64,000 bases of DNA from DATGMP01 sp035293565 (GTDB lineage: Bacteria > Pseudomonadota > Alphaproteobacteria > BOG-932 > Roseiterribacteraceae), in the NCBI GenBank assembly GCA_035293565.1, contig DATGMP010000062.1, forward strand, positions 1 to 64,000. Direction: 5' to 3'. The translations under genes were made by a program, and so were the position numbers. Positions within the stretch are counted from its first letter, which is position 1, and each line of letters opens with the position of its first letter. The notes beneath the pieces are model-generated. The model was given only the letters and a program-made list of their open reading frames with translations. It had not been told where the DNA came from and ran no database searches. Below are positions 9,318-17,498 of this stretch, piece after piece.

Positions 9318-10314
9318 GTCTCTCACGCCCGATTTGGCATCGAAGCTTGCGCAGGTCGCGCTGGGCCATGTGCTTCGCGAATTTCCCAACAAGCTCTACC
9401 ATGTGCTGGCCCGGCCGGACGACCTGCAGAGCCCGAAGACTCTGCACCCCGTCTTCCATGGCAGCTTCGATTGGCATTCCTGCGTCCATGGCTATTGGCT
9501 GCTGGCGACGCTCTATCGGCGCCTCACTGACTTGGCGGAGCGCGATCGCATTCGCGCGCTCTTCGATGCGCAGCTGTTGCCGGAGAAAATCGCCGGCGAG
9601 GTCGCCTATCTTGCGCGACCGGAGAGCCGGACTTTCGAGCGGCCTTATGGCTGGGCATGGCTGATGATGCTCGCCGCAGAGCTGAGGCGCCATACTTGCC
9701 CCGAAGGACACGCCTGGAACGACGCGCTCGCACCGCTGACATCCGCTTTCGCCGAGCGCTTTCGGCTGTTTCTGCCAAAGCAGCCCTACCCTGTCCGGAC
9801 GGGTACGCACGCGAATAGCGCGTTTGCGCTTGCACTAGCCTGGGAATACGCGACCGTGTCGAAAGATGATGCGTTGGCAACGATCATCTCCGACCGGGCC
9901 CTGGGCTGGTACGGAAAGGATGTGAGATGTCAGGCTTGGGAGCCGGACGGCGACGCTTTTCTCTCCCCTGCCCTCGTCGAAGCGGAATGCATGCGGCGCG
10001 TCCTGCCTGCCGCGAGCTTTCGCGCCTGGTTCCGATCCTTCCTGCCCGACATAGCGCGCGGAGAGCCGGCGTCGCTCTTCAATCCGGCGGAGGTCGGCGA
10101 TCGGAGCGACGGCAAGATCGCTCATCTCGACGGCCTCAATCTCAGCCGCGCCTGGTGCTGGCGGGCAATCGCCGCAGAGCTCGATGAACCACGACGCATG
10201 ATCGCCTTTGCCGCGGCCGAAAACCATCTCGCCGTGAGCCTACCGCACGTCACCGGCGATTATATGAGCGAGCATTGGCTCGGGAGCTTTGCCCTGCTCG
10301 CGCTGACCGCCTAA
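9310..10314 (+). CDS. DUF2891 family protein
   Basis: A 334-residue soluble protein. PVFHGSFDWHSCVHGYWLL near residue 50, the RPYGWAWLM segment and THANSAFALALAWEYA are typical of DUF2891, an alpha/alpha-barrel-like family of unknown function. DFLSP-like and SEHWLGSFA segments near the C-terminus also fit. There is no signal peptide. The ATG overlaps the stop of the oxoprolinase-type gene by 8 bases, so it is co-translated with the catabolic operon. Its TAA overlaps the stop of the opposing dioxygenase gene (4-base tail-to-tail overlap). Function unknown; placement suggests a role in the same pathway. Confidence 0.75.
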   Translation: MAESLTPDLASKLAQVALGHVLREFPNKLYHVLARPDDLQSPKTLHPVFHGSFDWHSCVHGYWLLATLYRRLTDLAERDRIRALFDAQLLPEKIAGEVAYLARPESRTFERPYGWAWLMMLAAELRRHTCPEGHAWNDALAPLTSAFAERFRLFLPKQPYPVRTGTHANSAFALALAWEYATVSKDDALATIISDRALGWYGKDVRCQAWEPDGDAFLSPALVEAECMRRVLPAASFRAWFRSFLPDIARGEPASLFNPAEVGDRSDGKIAHLDGLNLSRAWCWRAIAAELDEPRRMIAFAAAENHLAVSLPHVTGDYMSEHWLGSFALLALTA

Positions 10315-11246
10315 ATGCGGGCTTCGTTCAGCTTGCGGCCCAGCGCATAGTCACCGGTGATCGTCGTGCGCTGCATCTCGCGCGTGCAATCCTCCGGAAC
10401 GCCCTCGGCGCAATGGAGCGTGCGCCAATTGTCCCAGAGCACGAGATCGTTTTTCCGCCACTCATGGAAATAGGCATCGGAAGGATCGAGCATGCAGGAG
10501 ACGATCTCGGTCAATAGCGCATCACCCTCCTCGCCCGGCATCTCGTGAATGCCGAGAGCGGAGGTCGGCGACACGTTCAGAACCTTGCGGCCCGTTTCCG
10601 CTTGACGAAAGACCATCGGGTGTAGCACCGGCCGGAAATCCCGTTCGATACGCGTCGCGAGCGAAGCCATGGACGGCGAATTCGCGACCAGCTTGAGATT
10701 CGGCGGTTTGCCGAATTTCTCGAAGGTGAAATCGGGGCGAAGCTGATAGACGACATGCAGCTCCTCGATCTGCCGCTTCAGAGGGTCGGGCAGCCTGTCA
10801 TAGGCTGCGATCCGATCGATGAAGCCGGTCCGCCCGCCCGCCCGCGGCAGGGTGATGGCCCGCAAGATGCCGCCGCGATTGATCTTGTCCATGAACATCA
10901 GGTCCGCGTGCCACGGCAGCCAGCCACCCCGCCGCTCCCCGTCCACCTCATAAAGCGCGACCGAGGACTCGCTTTCCGAGCCCGGCCGATAGGAGATGTC
11001 GACCAGTTCGGGATAGCCCGCGACCCAATTCTCCTTGGCCGGGTGGCGCTGCAGCTCGCCGAAGCAGCGACTCAGCGTCAGATGCGCTTCCGGGCTAGTG
11101 CCGGCCTCAGGAAAAACCAAGATTCCGGCCTGAATGAACGCCGCCTGCAACCGCTCGCCGACGTCCGAGGAAATCGGTGAATCGAGATCGATTCCGTGGA
11201 CCGCGAGGCCGACATGAGCCGACAAGGGCGTGAACTCGAGCGTCAT
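10311..11246 (-). CDS. TauD/TfdA-family Fe(II)/2-oxoglutarate dioxygenase
   Basis: A 311-residue member of the TauD/TfdA family. The iron triad is visible as H113-x-D115 (PWHADLMF) and distal H278 (NWRTLHCAEG), with R293 (MQRTT) as the likely 2-oxoglutarate anchor. These enzymes hydroxylate substrates such as taurine, alkyl sulfates or aryloxyacetates, often releasing sulfite or an acid. The ATG at 11246 is chosen because AAAGG lies 8 bases upstream; an earlier in-frame ATG has no such site. It is divergent from the phytanoyl-CoA-dioxygenase-like gene about 100 bases away, which may share a control region. A sulfur-linked substrate would fit the sulfotransferase upstream, but that is speculation. 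Confidence 0.88.
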   Translation of the reverse strand: MTLEFTPLSAHVGLAVHGIDLDSPISSDVGERLQAAFIQAGILVFPEAGTSPEAHLTLSRCFGELQRHPAKENWVAGYPELVDISYRPGSESESSVALYEVDGERRGGWLPWHADLMFMDKINRGGILRAITLPRAGGRTGFIDRIAAYDRLPDPLKRQIEELHVVYQLRPDFTFEKFGKPPNLKLVANSPSMASLATRIERDFRPVLHPMVFRQAETGRKVLNVSPTSALGIHEMPGEEGDALLTEIVSCMLDPSDAYFHEWRKNDLVLWDNWRTLHCAEGVPEDCTREMQRTTITGDYALGRKLNEARI

Positions 11247-11342
11247 CGCATAGCCTTTCGGCTCGCAGTATCGCACTCTCCGGTGCTAGCCTCAAAGGCG
11301 AAGGTCGCGGAAGCATCGCGCGACCCCGGGGGAGGACAGGCG

Positions 11343-12146
11343 ATGCGCGTAAGGTATTTCGACCGGTCGGCCTCGGTTGCCGATGTCAAATCCCATATGG
11401 AGGAATGGGGGTTCGCCGTCGTCGTCGGCCGGCAGCCGACAGCGATAATCGAAGCGGTCGGCCGCGACATCAATCGCCACACCGAGGGCCTGCCATTTCT
11501 CGAAAAGCCCTTTTTTGGCGGGGCCTTGAAGAAGATCGATGGTTTCGTGGCGAAATCACCCGCCATGGTCGATCTCATGAGCGATCCCTTCGTGATCGAC
11601 CTTGCCGAGGCCATTCTCGGGCCCGAGCCGCTGCTCAACGGCTCGGCTGGCTTCATCCTCGAGAAAGGGAACCGGCCGCAGGATCTCCATCACGACGACA
11701 TCATCTATCAGCCCTACCTCCCGCGTATCCCCGGCGGACCGCAATCGCTGATCCATTATATGTTCGCGATCACCGAATTCACCGCCAAGAACGGCGCAAC
11801 CTGCATGATTCCCGGCAGCCACCTTTGGCCCGCCGGGCGCGAGCCGACCGAGGAGGACGAGGTGCTCGCGCTGGAGATGCCGCCCGGCGGCTTCGCCGTC
11901 TGGCTCGGATCGACTTGGCACGGGGCCGGCCGCAACACGACCGAGCGCCCTCGGATCGGAGCCGATCTCGGTTTCAATTGCGGGTGGCTGCGGCCCCATG
12001 AGGCCTACCATCTGCTCGTGCCCCCCGCGCTCGCGCGGAGCTATCCCAAGCGCGTGCGGGAAGTGCTGGGCTATCGGGCGCATCGCGGTATGCTGGGCTG
12101 CATCGACCAGCGGAACCCGATGGATCTGCTAGGATTTCCGCAATGA
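11343..12146 (+). CDS. Phytanoyl-CoA dioxygenase (PhyH) family protein
   Basis: A 267-residue non-heme iron dioxygenase of the PhyH family. The facial triad is visible: H116-H117-D118-D119 gives the H-x-D pair and H193 (STWHGAGRN) the distal histidine, with R204 as probable 2-oxoglutarate ligand. MIPGSHLWPAGR is characteristic of the family. A strong GGGGGAGGA site sits before the ATG at 11343. The stop overlaps the ATG of the cytochrome c gene (ATGA). PhyH relatives hydroxylate acyl-CoAs, terpenoids and many secondary metabolites, so the substrate is not defined. Confidence 0.87.
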   Translation: MRVRYFDRSASVADVKSHMEEWGFAVVVGRQPTAIIEAVGRDINRHTEGLPFLEKPFFGGALKKIDGFVAKSPAMVDLMSDPFVIDLAEAILGPEPLLNGSAGFILEKGNRPQDLHHDDIIYQPYLPRIPGGPQSLIHYMFAITEFTAKNGATCMIPGSHLWPAGREPTEEDEVLALEMPPGGFAVWLGSTWHGAGRNTTERPRIGADLGFNCGWLRPHEAYHLLVPPALARSYPKRVREVLGYRAHRGMLGCIDQRNPMDLLGFPQ

Positions 12147-13117
12147 GGATGGCTATCCTTGGCGTGTTGGCGCCTCTGGCGTCAACGGCTCCCGCGCTTG
12201 CCGCCCAAACGGTCGCGGACGCTCCGCCGAGCTGGGCGTTTTCCGCTGATCCTCCGGCTGTGCAACCGGCCAGCCGGCCACCGGACGACGGAGTCCCGAA
12301 GCATGTCGCCGGCAGCGCCGTCGCGCTGACCTTGGCCCAGACGCGCGATCCCTTCAACATTCCCGACTGGCACCCAAGCGACCATCCGGCCGCGCCGGAC
12401 ATCGTGATGCATGGGCGAAAGCCTGCGGTGCTGGCCTGCGGTTATTGCCATCTGCCCAACGGACAAGGTCGACCGGAGAATGCAAGCCTGGCGGGATTGC
12501 CGGCAGACTACATCCTGCAGCAGATCCGGGATCTCCGAAGCGGCGCGCGGAAGAGCTCTGTCTCCGATCTCAAACCGCCGGCGCTCATGGTCGGCATCGC
12601 CAAAGCCGTGTCGGACGAGGATGTCGAGAAGGCCGCGGCCTATTTCGCGAGCATCAAACCCAGGCCGTGGATCCGCGTGGTCGAAACCGAGACCGTGCCC
12701 AGGACGCATATCGCTGGCTTCATGCTGGTTGCCGATGCAAGCGGCACGGCCGAACCGATCGGCCAGCGCATTGTCGAGACGCCTGAAAATCTCGGCCAAA
12801 CGGAGCTTCGGGATTCGGAGTCCGGATTTGTTGCCTATGTACCGAAGGGCAGCATCGCGGAGGGAGAGCGCCTTGCGAAAACCGGTAGCGGCAAAAGCAC
12901 AGCTTGCGTCGCATGTCATGGACCGGATCTGAGAGGGATCGGGTCAACACCGGCTCTGGCGGGCCGTTCGCCGAGCTATCTGGTCCGGCAGCTCTATGAT
13001 ATTCGGCACGGTGCGCGCGGCGGTCCGTCGAACGAGCTGATGCAAAGCGTGGTCAGGAATCTGAATCAGGACGATTTCATAGCGGTCGCGGCTTACGCCG
13101 CCTCACGGAGCCCGTAA
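12143..13117 (+). CDS. Diheme cytochrome c, exported
   Basis: A 324-residue protein with a signal peptide ending in ALAAQ near residue 21 and two haem-c attachment sites, C99-x2-C102-H103 (CGYCH) and C255-x2-C258-H259 (CVACH). Each is followed by the LAGLPADYILQQIRDLRSGAR or LAGRSPSYLVRQLYDIRHGAR type of helix, showing an internal duplication of a class I cytochrome fold. It would carry electrons in the periplasm, plausibly from the quinoprotein dehydrogenase at the left edge (inference). Translation is coupled to the PhyH gene by ATGA. The EthD-like gene follows after 6 bases. Confidence 0.88.
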   Translation: MRMAILGVLAPLASTAPALAAQTVADAPPSWAFSADPPAVQPASRPPDDGVPKHVAGSAVALTLAQTRDPFNIPDWHPSDHPAAPDIVMHGRKPAVLACGYCHLPNGQGRPENASLAGLPADYILQQIRDLRSGARKSSVSDLKPPALMVGIAKAVSDEDVEKAAAYFASIKPRPWIRVVETETVPRTHIAGFMLVADASGTAEPIGQRIVETPENLGQTELRDSESGFVAYVPKGSIAEGERLAKTGSGKSTACVACHGPDLRGIGSTPALAGRSPSYLVRQLYDIRHGARGGPSNELMQSVVRNLNQDDFIAVAAYAASRSP

Positions 13118-13123
13118 GAGTCC

Positions 13124-13810
13124 ATGGAAAAATTGGTCTATCTACTGAGCAAGAATCCGGACCAGCCCGGTATCGCGATGCGGAATCCGTTGATCGAAGA
13201 GATCGTGCCGAGGCTAAAAAGCATGGGCGCTTACCGGATCAATGTGAATATCGCCGACCTGACGGAAATCGTTGCGAAAGCGGCGCCCGCGCGGCTCATG
13301 GGGCCATGGGACAAACTTGGCGCCGTGATCTCCTTCTGGCTCGATAATCTGGACCAGCGGTCGGCGATCGAGCCCGCGCTCGCCGAGGCATCGGTCAGCT
13401 ACGCCGGTTATCTCGTCACAGAATCGATCGTGCAGAGCTACCAACGGACCTGGAAGGATGGCGAGCGCCGCGCCGGCGTCACGCAATTCACCGCTCTGGG
13501 GAAACCGGCTGCCGCGAGCGAGGAAGAATTTTATCATTGGTGGCAGATCAAGCATTCCGAATCGTCCTTCAGACTCCATCCGCGGCGATGGTCCTATATC
13601 CGCGACGCCGTCGCCCGCCCGCTCACGCCCGACGCTCCAACATACCGGGCACTCGTGCTCGAGCATTTTCGCGAGCTCGAGGACTTCACCGATGACAGCC
13701 GCTATTTCGGCGGCGAGGCTGCCCTGCGGGAAATGAACGAGGAGACGCCTCATTTCTGCGACTTCAACAATCTGGTCGGCGGCCCCATGAGCGAATATTC
13801 CTTCGCTTAA
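13124..13810 (+). CDS. EthD-domain protein
   Basis: A 228-residue protein with two ferredoxin-like halves. The C-terminal half has FYHWWQIKHSESSFRLHPRRWSY, matching the EthD pattern in which a short helix and a histidine-rich stretch follow the first strand. EthD proteins help ether-degrading P450 systems or act as small lyases, and several fungal and bacterial relatives are decarboxylases or cyclases. There is no signal peptide. It is 6 bases after the cytochrome c gene, so likely in the same transcript. Its TAA overlaps the end of the opposing ThDP enzyme gene by 4 bases. Function in the pathway is unknown. Confidence 0.65.
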   Translation: MEKLVYLLSKNPDQPGIAMRNPLIEEIVPRLKSMGAYRINVNIADLTEIVAKAAPARLMGPWDKLGAVISFWLDNLDQRSAIEPALAEASVSYAGYLVTESIVQSYQRTWKDGERRAGVTQFTALGKPAAASEEEFYHWWQIKHSESSFRLHPRRWSYIRDAVARPLTPDAPTYRALVLEHFRELEDFTDDSRYFGGEAALREMNEETPHFCDFNNLVGGPMSEYSFA

Positions 13811-15468
13811 TCGAGACGCCTATCCGGTGTGATCTGCGCCGGATCGACCTGAACCTCGATCACGCTTGCCACCTTCGAAACGAGGGCGCGATCGAATGCC
13901 GCTGCGAAAGACTCTTCACCGTCGACGGTTTCACCGGAAATGCCGAAGGATCGCGCGAAGGCGGCAAAGTCCGGATTGAGAAGGTCGGCTCCCGAGATGC
14001 GGCCTGGATAGCGAGCCTCCTGATGCATCCTGATCGTGCCGTACATTCCGTTGTTGAGAATGATCACGATGATCGGCAGCCCGTAGCGCCGGGCGGTGAT
14101 CAGCTCCTGCGGATACATCATGAAATCGCCGTCGCCCGCGAAACAGATAACCGGACGGCCGGGATTCCGAAGCTTCGCCGCGACCGCTGCCGGCAGGCCA
14201 TAGCCCATCGCGCCGCTGGTCGGCGCGAGTTGAGAGCGGAAGCGGCGATAGCGATGATAGCGGTGGACCCAAATGGCGAAGTTGCCGGCGCCGTTGGTGA
14301 CGATCGCCTCCGGCGGCAGGCGCTCCTCGATGCAGGCCATCACGCCGGTCGCGTCGAACCGCTCGCCGCCGCCTGACCGAATTGCGGAAAACTCCTCATA
14401 TTCGGCCCTGGCGGAAGACGTCCAATCCTGCCAGGGCGGGCGATCGATCGGCGGCAATCGGCGCAGCGCGGCGGCGATTTCCGGCATGCCGGCATTGATC
14501 CCGAGGACAGGCTGATAGACTCGCCCGAGCTCCTCCACGCCGGCATGGACATGGATAAGCGGCGCATGCGGGACCGGCGGTTCGATCAGCGTATAGCCAC
14601 CGGTAGTCGCCTCTCCCAGACGCGGGCCGATTGCGAGCAGCAGATCGGCCGCTTTGACCCGAGCCGCAAGTTTCGGGCCGAGGCCAAAACCCAAATGGCC
14701 GATATAGCAAGGATGAGCATTGTCGATGAGATGCTGCGCCCTGAACGATGCGGTGATCGGCAGCGCATTCGCTTCGGCGAAAGCGGCGATGTCGGCGCAG
14801 GCCTGCTCGGTCCAGCCGCTGCCGCCCAATATCGCCACCGGCCGCGCTGCCCCGGTCATCAGCCGCCGGAGCTCCGTGAGATCGTCAGCCGATGGAGAGG
14901 CCCGCACGGCCCGATAGGGCGAAGTGTCGGCGATCGCGCATTGCGCGATCAAAATATCCTCGGGTAGAGCGAGCACGACCGGACCCGCGCGGCCCGACAT
15001 CGCCGTCCGGAACGCCCGAGCGACCAGTTCGGGCACACGCGCCGGATCGTCGATCTCTGCCGCCCATTTCGATAGCGGCCCGAACATCTGCCCATAGTCG
15101 ATCTCCTGGAACGCTTCGCGGTTTCGGTGCGCGCCTTTCACCTGCCCCACGAACAAGATCATGGGCGTCGAGTCCTGAAAGGCCGTATGCACGCCGACGC
15201 TGGCGTGCGTCGCGCCCGGCCCGCGAGTCACGAAACAGACGCCAGGGCGTCCCGTCAGCTTGCCGTCCGCTTCCGCCATGTTGGCGGCCGCGCCCTCGTG
15301 ACGACAGACGATGACCTGAATGTCCCGAGCATCGTGGAGCGCATCCAGAACTGCAAGATAGCTTTCGCCCGGAACGCAGAAGATTCGATCGACGCCATGG
15401 ATACGCAGCGTATCGACCAGAATTTGGGCGCCGCTCCGCATGCGGCGTTCCGCCATTGTGCCGTTCAT
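13807..15468 (-). CDS. Thiamine-diphosphate-dependent enzyme (acetolactate synthase-like)
   Basis: A 553-residue ThDP enzyme with the normal three-domain order. The N-terminal Pyr domain has the catalytic glutamate in CRHEGAAAN (E58). The central domain carries LGGSGWTEQAC. The C-terminal PP domain has the metal/ThDP motif starting GDGDFMMYPQEL and ending LNNGMYGTIR. Relatives include acetolactate synthase large subunit, oxalyl-CoA decarboxylase, benzaldehyde lyase and sulfoacetaldehyde acetyltransferase. No small regulatory subunit is adjacent, which argues against a biosynthetic acetolactate synthase. ATG 15468 is chosen for GGAAGG upstream; 15456 is also possible. It is divergent from the F420-reductase-like gene. 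Confidence 0.82.
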   Translation of the reverse strand: MNGTMAERRMRSGAQILVDTLRIHGVDRIFCVPGESYLAVLDALHDARDIQVIVCRHEGAAANMAEADGKLTGRPGVCFVTRGPGATHASVGVHTAFQDSTPMILFVGQVKGAHRNREAFQEIDYGQMFGPLSKWAAEIDDPARVPELVARAFRTAMSGRAGPVVLALPEDILIAQCAIADTSPYRAVRASPSADDLTELRRLMTGAARPVAILGGSGWTEQACADIAAFAEANALPITASFRAQHLIDNAHPCYIGHLGFGLGPKLAARVKAADLLLAIGPRLGEATTGGYTLIEPPVPHAPLIHVHAGVEELGRVYQPVLGINAGMPEIAAALRRLPPIDRPPWQDWTSSARAEYEEFSAIRSGGGERFDATGVMACIEERLPPEAIVTNGAGNFAIWVHRYHRYRRFRSQLAPTSGAMGYGLPAAVAAKLRNPGRPVICFAGDGDFMMYPQELITARRYGLPIIVIILNNGMYGTIRMHQEARYPGRISGADLLNPDFAAFARSFGISGETVDGEESFAAAFDRALVSKVASVIEVQVDPAQITPDRRLD

Positions 15469-15537
15469 TCGTCGCCGCCTTCCCATCAGGGTCCGAGCAC
15501 CTACCTTACTGACAAAGTTCGGAACGGGAGAAGGGTC

Positions 15538-16179
15538 ATGAAGATCGGGATCATCGGCGCCGGAAATGTCGGCGGCGCGCTCGGAAAGCTCTGGGCCGGC
15601 AAGGGTCATGAGATCGTGTTCGGAGTCCCCGACCCGCAGGCGGACAAAGTCGCGGCCTTGCTGAGATCAATCGATCGCAATTCCAGGGCCGGAACCGTCT
15701 CGGAAGCAGCCGCTTTTGGCGAAGTCGTCGTCTTCGCGACGCCCTGGCAAGCGACCCACGACGCAGTGCGGTCTGCCGGCGATCTCGACGGCAAGGTGGT
15801 CATCGACTGCACCAACCCCCTCATGCCCGACTTGTCCGGTCTGGTGATCGGAACCAACAATTCAGCGGGCGAGGAAGTGGCGCGTTGGGCCGAGGGCGCC
15901 AAAGTCGTGAAGGCGTTCAACACGATCGGCGCCGCCAATTTCGGTACTCCCCAATTCGGCGCGGAGAGCGCCAGCATGTTCATCGCCGGCAATGATGCCG
16001 ACGCAAAGGCAACCGTGGCGCGCCTGGCGGCCGAACTCGGCTTCGACGTCGTGGATGCAGGTCCTCTGACGGCAGCGCGATGGCTCGAAGCGCTCGGAAT
16101 TCTCTGGATCCATCTCGCCTTCAAGCAGGGGCTCGGACCTGCCGGCCACGCCTTCAAACTTCTGCGGCGCCCTCAATAG
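15538..16179 (+). CDS. NADPH-dependent F420 reductase-like oxidoreductase
   Basis: A 213-residue Rossmann protein. GAGNVGG at residues 7-13 is the dinucleotide site, and VKAFNTIGAANFG plus the DCTNPL motif are typical of the F420H2:NADP oxidoreductase-like (NPDR/ProC-like) family. In bacteria without F420, such proteins act as general NAD(P)-linked reductases. A good GGGAGAAGGG site precedes the ATG. It is the last gene of the catabolic block, and about 185 bases without a clear gene follow before the acyltransferase. Confidence 0.78.
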   Translation: MKIGIIGAGNVGGALGKLWAGKGHEIVFGVPDPQADKVAALLRSIDRNSRAGTVSEAAAFGEVVVFATPWQATHDAVRSAGDLDGKVVIDCTNPLMPDLSGLVIGTNNSAGEEVARWAEGAKVVKAFNTIGAANFGTPQFGAESASMFIAGNDADAKATVARLAAELGFDVVDAGPLTAARWLEALGILWIHLAFKQGLGPAGHAFKLLRRPQ

Positions 16180-16364
16180 AAGATATGCAAGGCCGCCACA
16201 TGGACTGATGTCAGTTCCGGAGCGGCGGCGAGGGCGACCATTGCGCGACCGCTTTGTAGTAAAGTCGGAATGAATATGACAAGCAGAAAATAACGGGAGG
16301 AGAGCCAGAAAAGAACTCCGCCTTGTCATGGCACTTCACGCTTATCACCGCGTTATGCCCAGCA

Positions 16365-17498
16365 ATGGCTCCCCAACAATCATCCAATTCGCGCTTCACC
16401 TATCTGGACGGTATGCGAGGGATCGCAGCCCTTGCCGTCCTGTTCCACCATTTCATACTGGGGTTCGAGCCCCAACTGGCCGGCACGATCCTCCATGGCT
16501 GCGTCCACGGGTCATTCGCCGTCTGCATCTTTTTTGTGCTGAGCGGCTTCGTCATGTCGGCCGCCGCGCAGAGGCCCGAGGCACTGGGACTCCGCTGCTT
16601 CAAGCGCTATCTGCGGTTGGGACTTCCCATGCTGGCCGCCGCCTTCGCCGCTTGGCTGCTTCTGCTCGTCTTTCCGACAGCCAGCCGAAATCTCGCGCCG
16701 TTGACCGGTTCGCCTTGGGCAGGCCAATATTCGCGGCCGCAAGTGCCGCTCTGGTACGTGCCGATCGACAGCTTGGCACGCCCCTTCCTGCGCAGGCAGT
16801 CTTATCTCGACACTTCACTCTGGACCATGCAGCCCGAGCTCATCGGCTCGCTCGCGATTTTCTTCATCTACGCATTTCGGCGCAGCGGCATTCCTTTTCT
16901 CGGTGCGGCGCTCCTGACTTTTATCGGATTCGAAATTCCGAATTACTGGTTGATCTGCTTCGCCGCTGGAATCGTCTTTTGGGAGGCAAAGCTTTATCGC
17001 ATCCAAAACGCGTCGGGAGTTGGCCTGATCGCCATAGTGACGGGATGTCTGCTGAGCGTTGTTTCGGGCCCGCTCCTGGCACGATTGCCGGCCTCCACTG
17101 ATCCATGGCCTCTCTATATGGTCGCCTCGATCCTGATGATCGGCGGCATTCTGGTCTCCGACTCACCCAAGCGATGGCTCCAGACCCGCGTTCCCCAATT
17201 CCTGGGCCGGATCTCCTTTGGCCTCTATCTCATCCATGTCCCCGTACTGCTGACGATATTCGCCGCGCTCTGGGCGAGCTGGCAGCCTTCGGGCTTCGCG
17301 ATCGCCGGATTCGTTCTCCTGTATGTCGTGACGGCGATCGCTGCTGGATGGGTGATGACCAAGCTGGCCGACGAGCCGACGCTCCGCTTGCTGAAGCGGA
17401 TGCGGATCCGAGGCACCGCGCCGCCCGCGCAGCCGGTCGAGCTCGAGCGGGTGGCGCCCCGCCCCGCCGCCTCCAAGATCGGCGAGCTGTCGGCCTAA
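16365..17498 (+). CDS. Acyltransferase 3 family membrane protein
   Basis: A roughly 377-residue polytopic membrane protein. FTYLDGMRGIAALAVLFHHF at the N-terminus, with the catalytic-type H-H pair, and FFVLSGFVMS are the hallmarks of acyltransferase-3 (OafA/NodX-like) proteins, which O-acylate surface sugars. About ten hydrophobic helices follow. The start is uncertain: ATG 16365 fits the family length but has no clear Shine-Dalgarno, while an in-frame TTG at 16323 is 14 codons earlier. A strong GGGAGGAGAG at about 16293 is too far from either. It is convergent with the GT2 gene with a 4-base overlap of stops. Confidence 0.85.
   Translation: MAPQQSSNSRFTYLDGMRGIAALAVLFHHFILGFEPQLAGTILHGCVHGSFAVCIFFVLSGFVMSAAAQRPEALGLRCFKRYLRLGLPMLAAAFAAWLLLLVFPTASRNLAPLTGSPWAGQYSRPQVPLWYVPIDSLARPFLRRQSYLDTSLWTMQPELIGSLAIFFIYAFRRSGIPFLGAALLTFIGFEIPNYWLICFAAGIVFWEAKLYRIQNASGVGLIAIVTGCLLSVVSGPLLARLPASTDPWPLYMVASILMIGGILVSDSPKRWLQTRVPQFLGRISFGLYLIHVPVLLTIFAALWASWQPSGFAIAGFVLLYVVTAIAAGWVMTKLADEPTLRLLKRMRIRGTAPPAQPVELERVAPRPAASKIGELSA

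Noticed and set aside
7863..9392. 509-codon open frame on the minus strand
   Set aside because: Antisense to the oxoprolinase-type gene; no domain pattern.
13807..15468. Biosynthetic acetolactate synthase (ilvB)
   Set aside because: No regulatory small subunit or ilvC nearby and a catabolic context; only the ThDP family is claimed.
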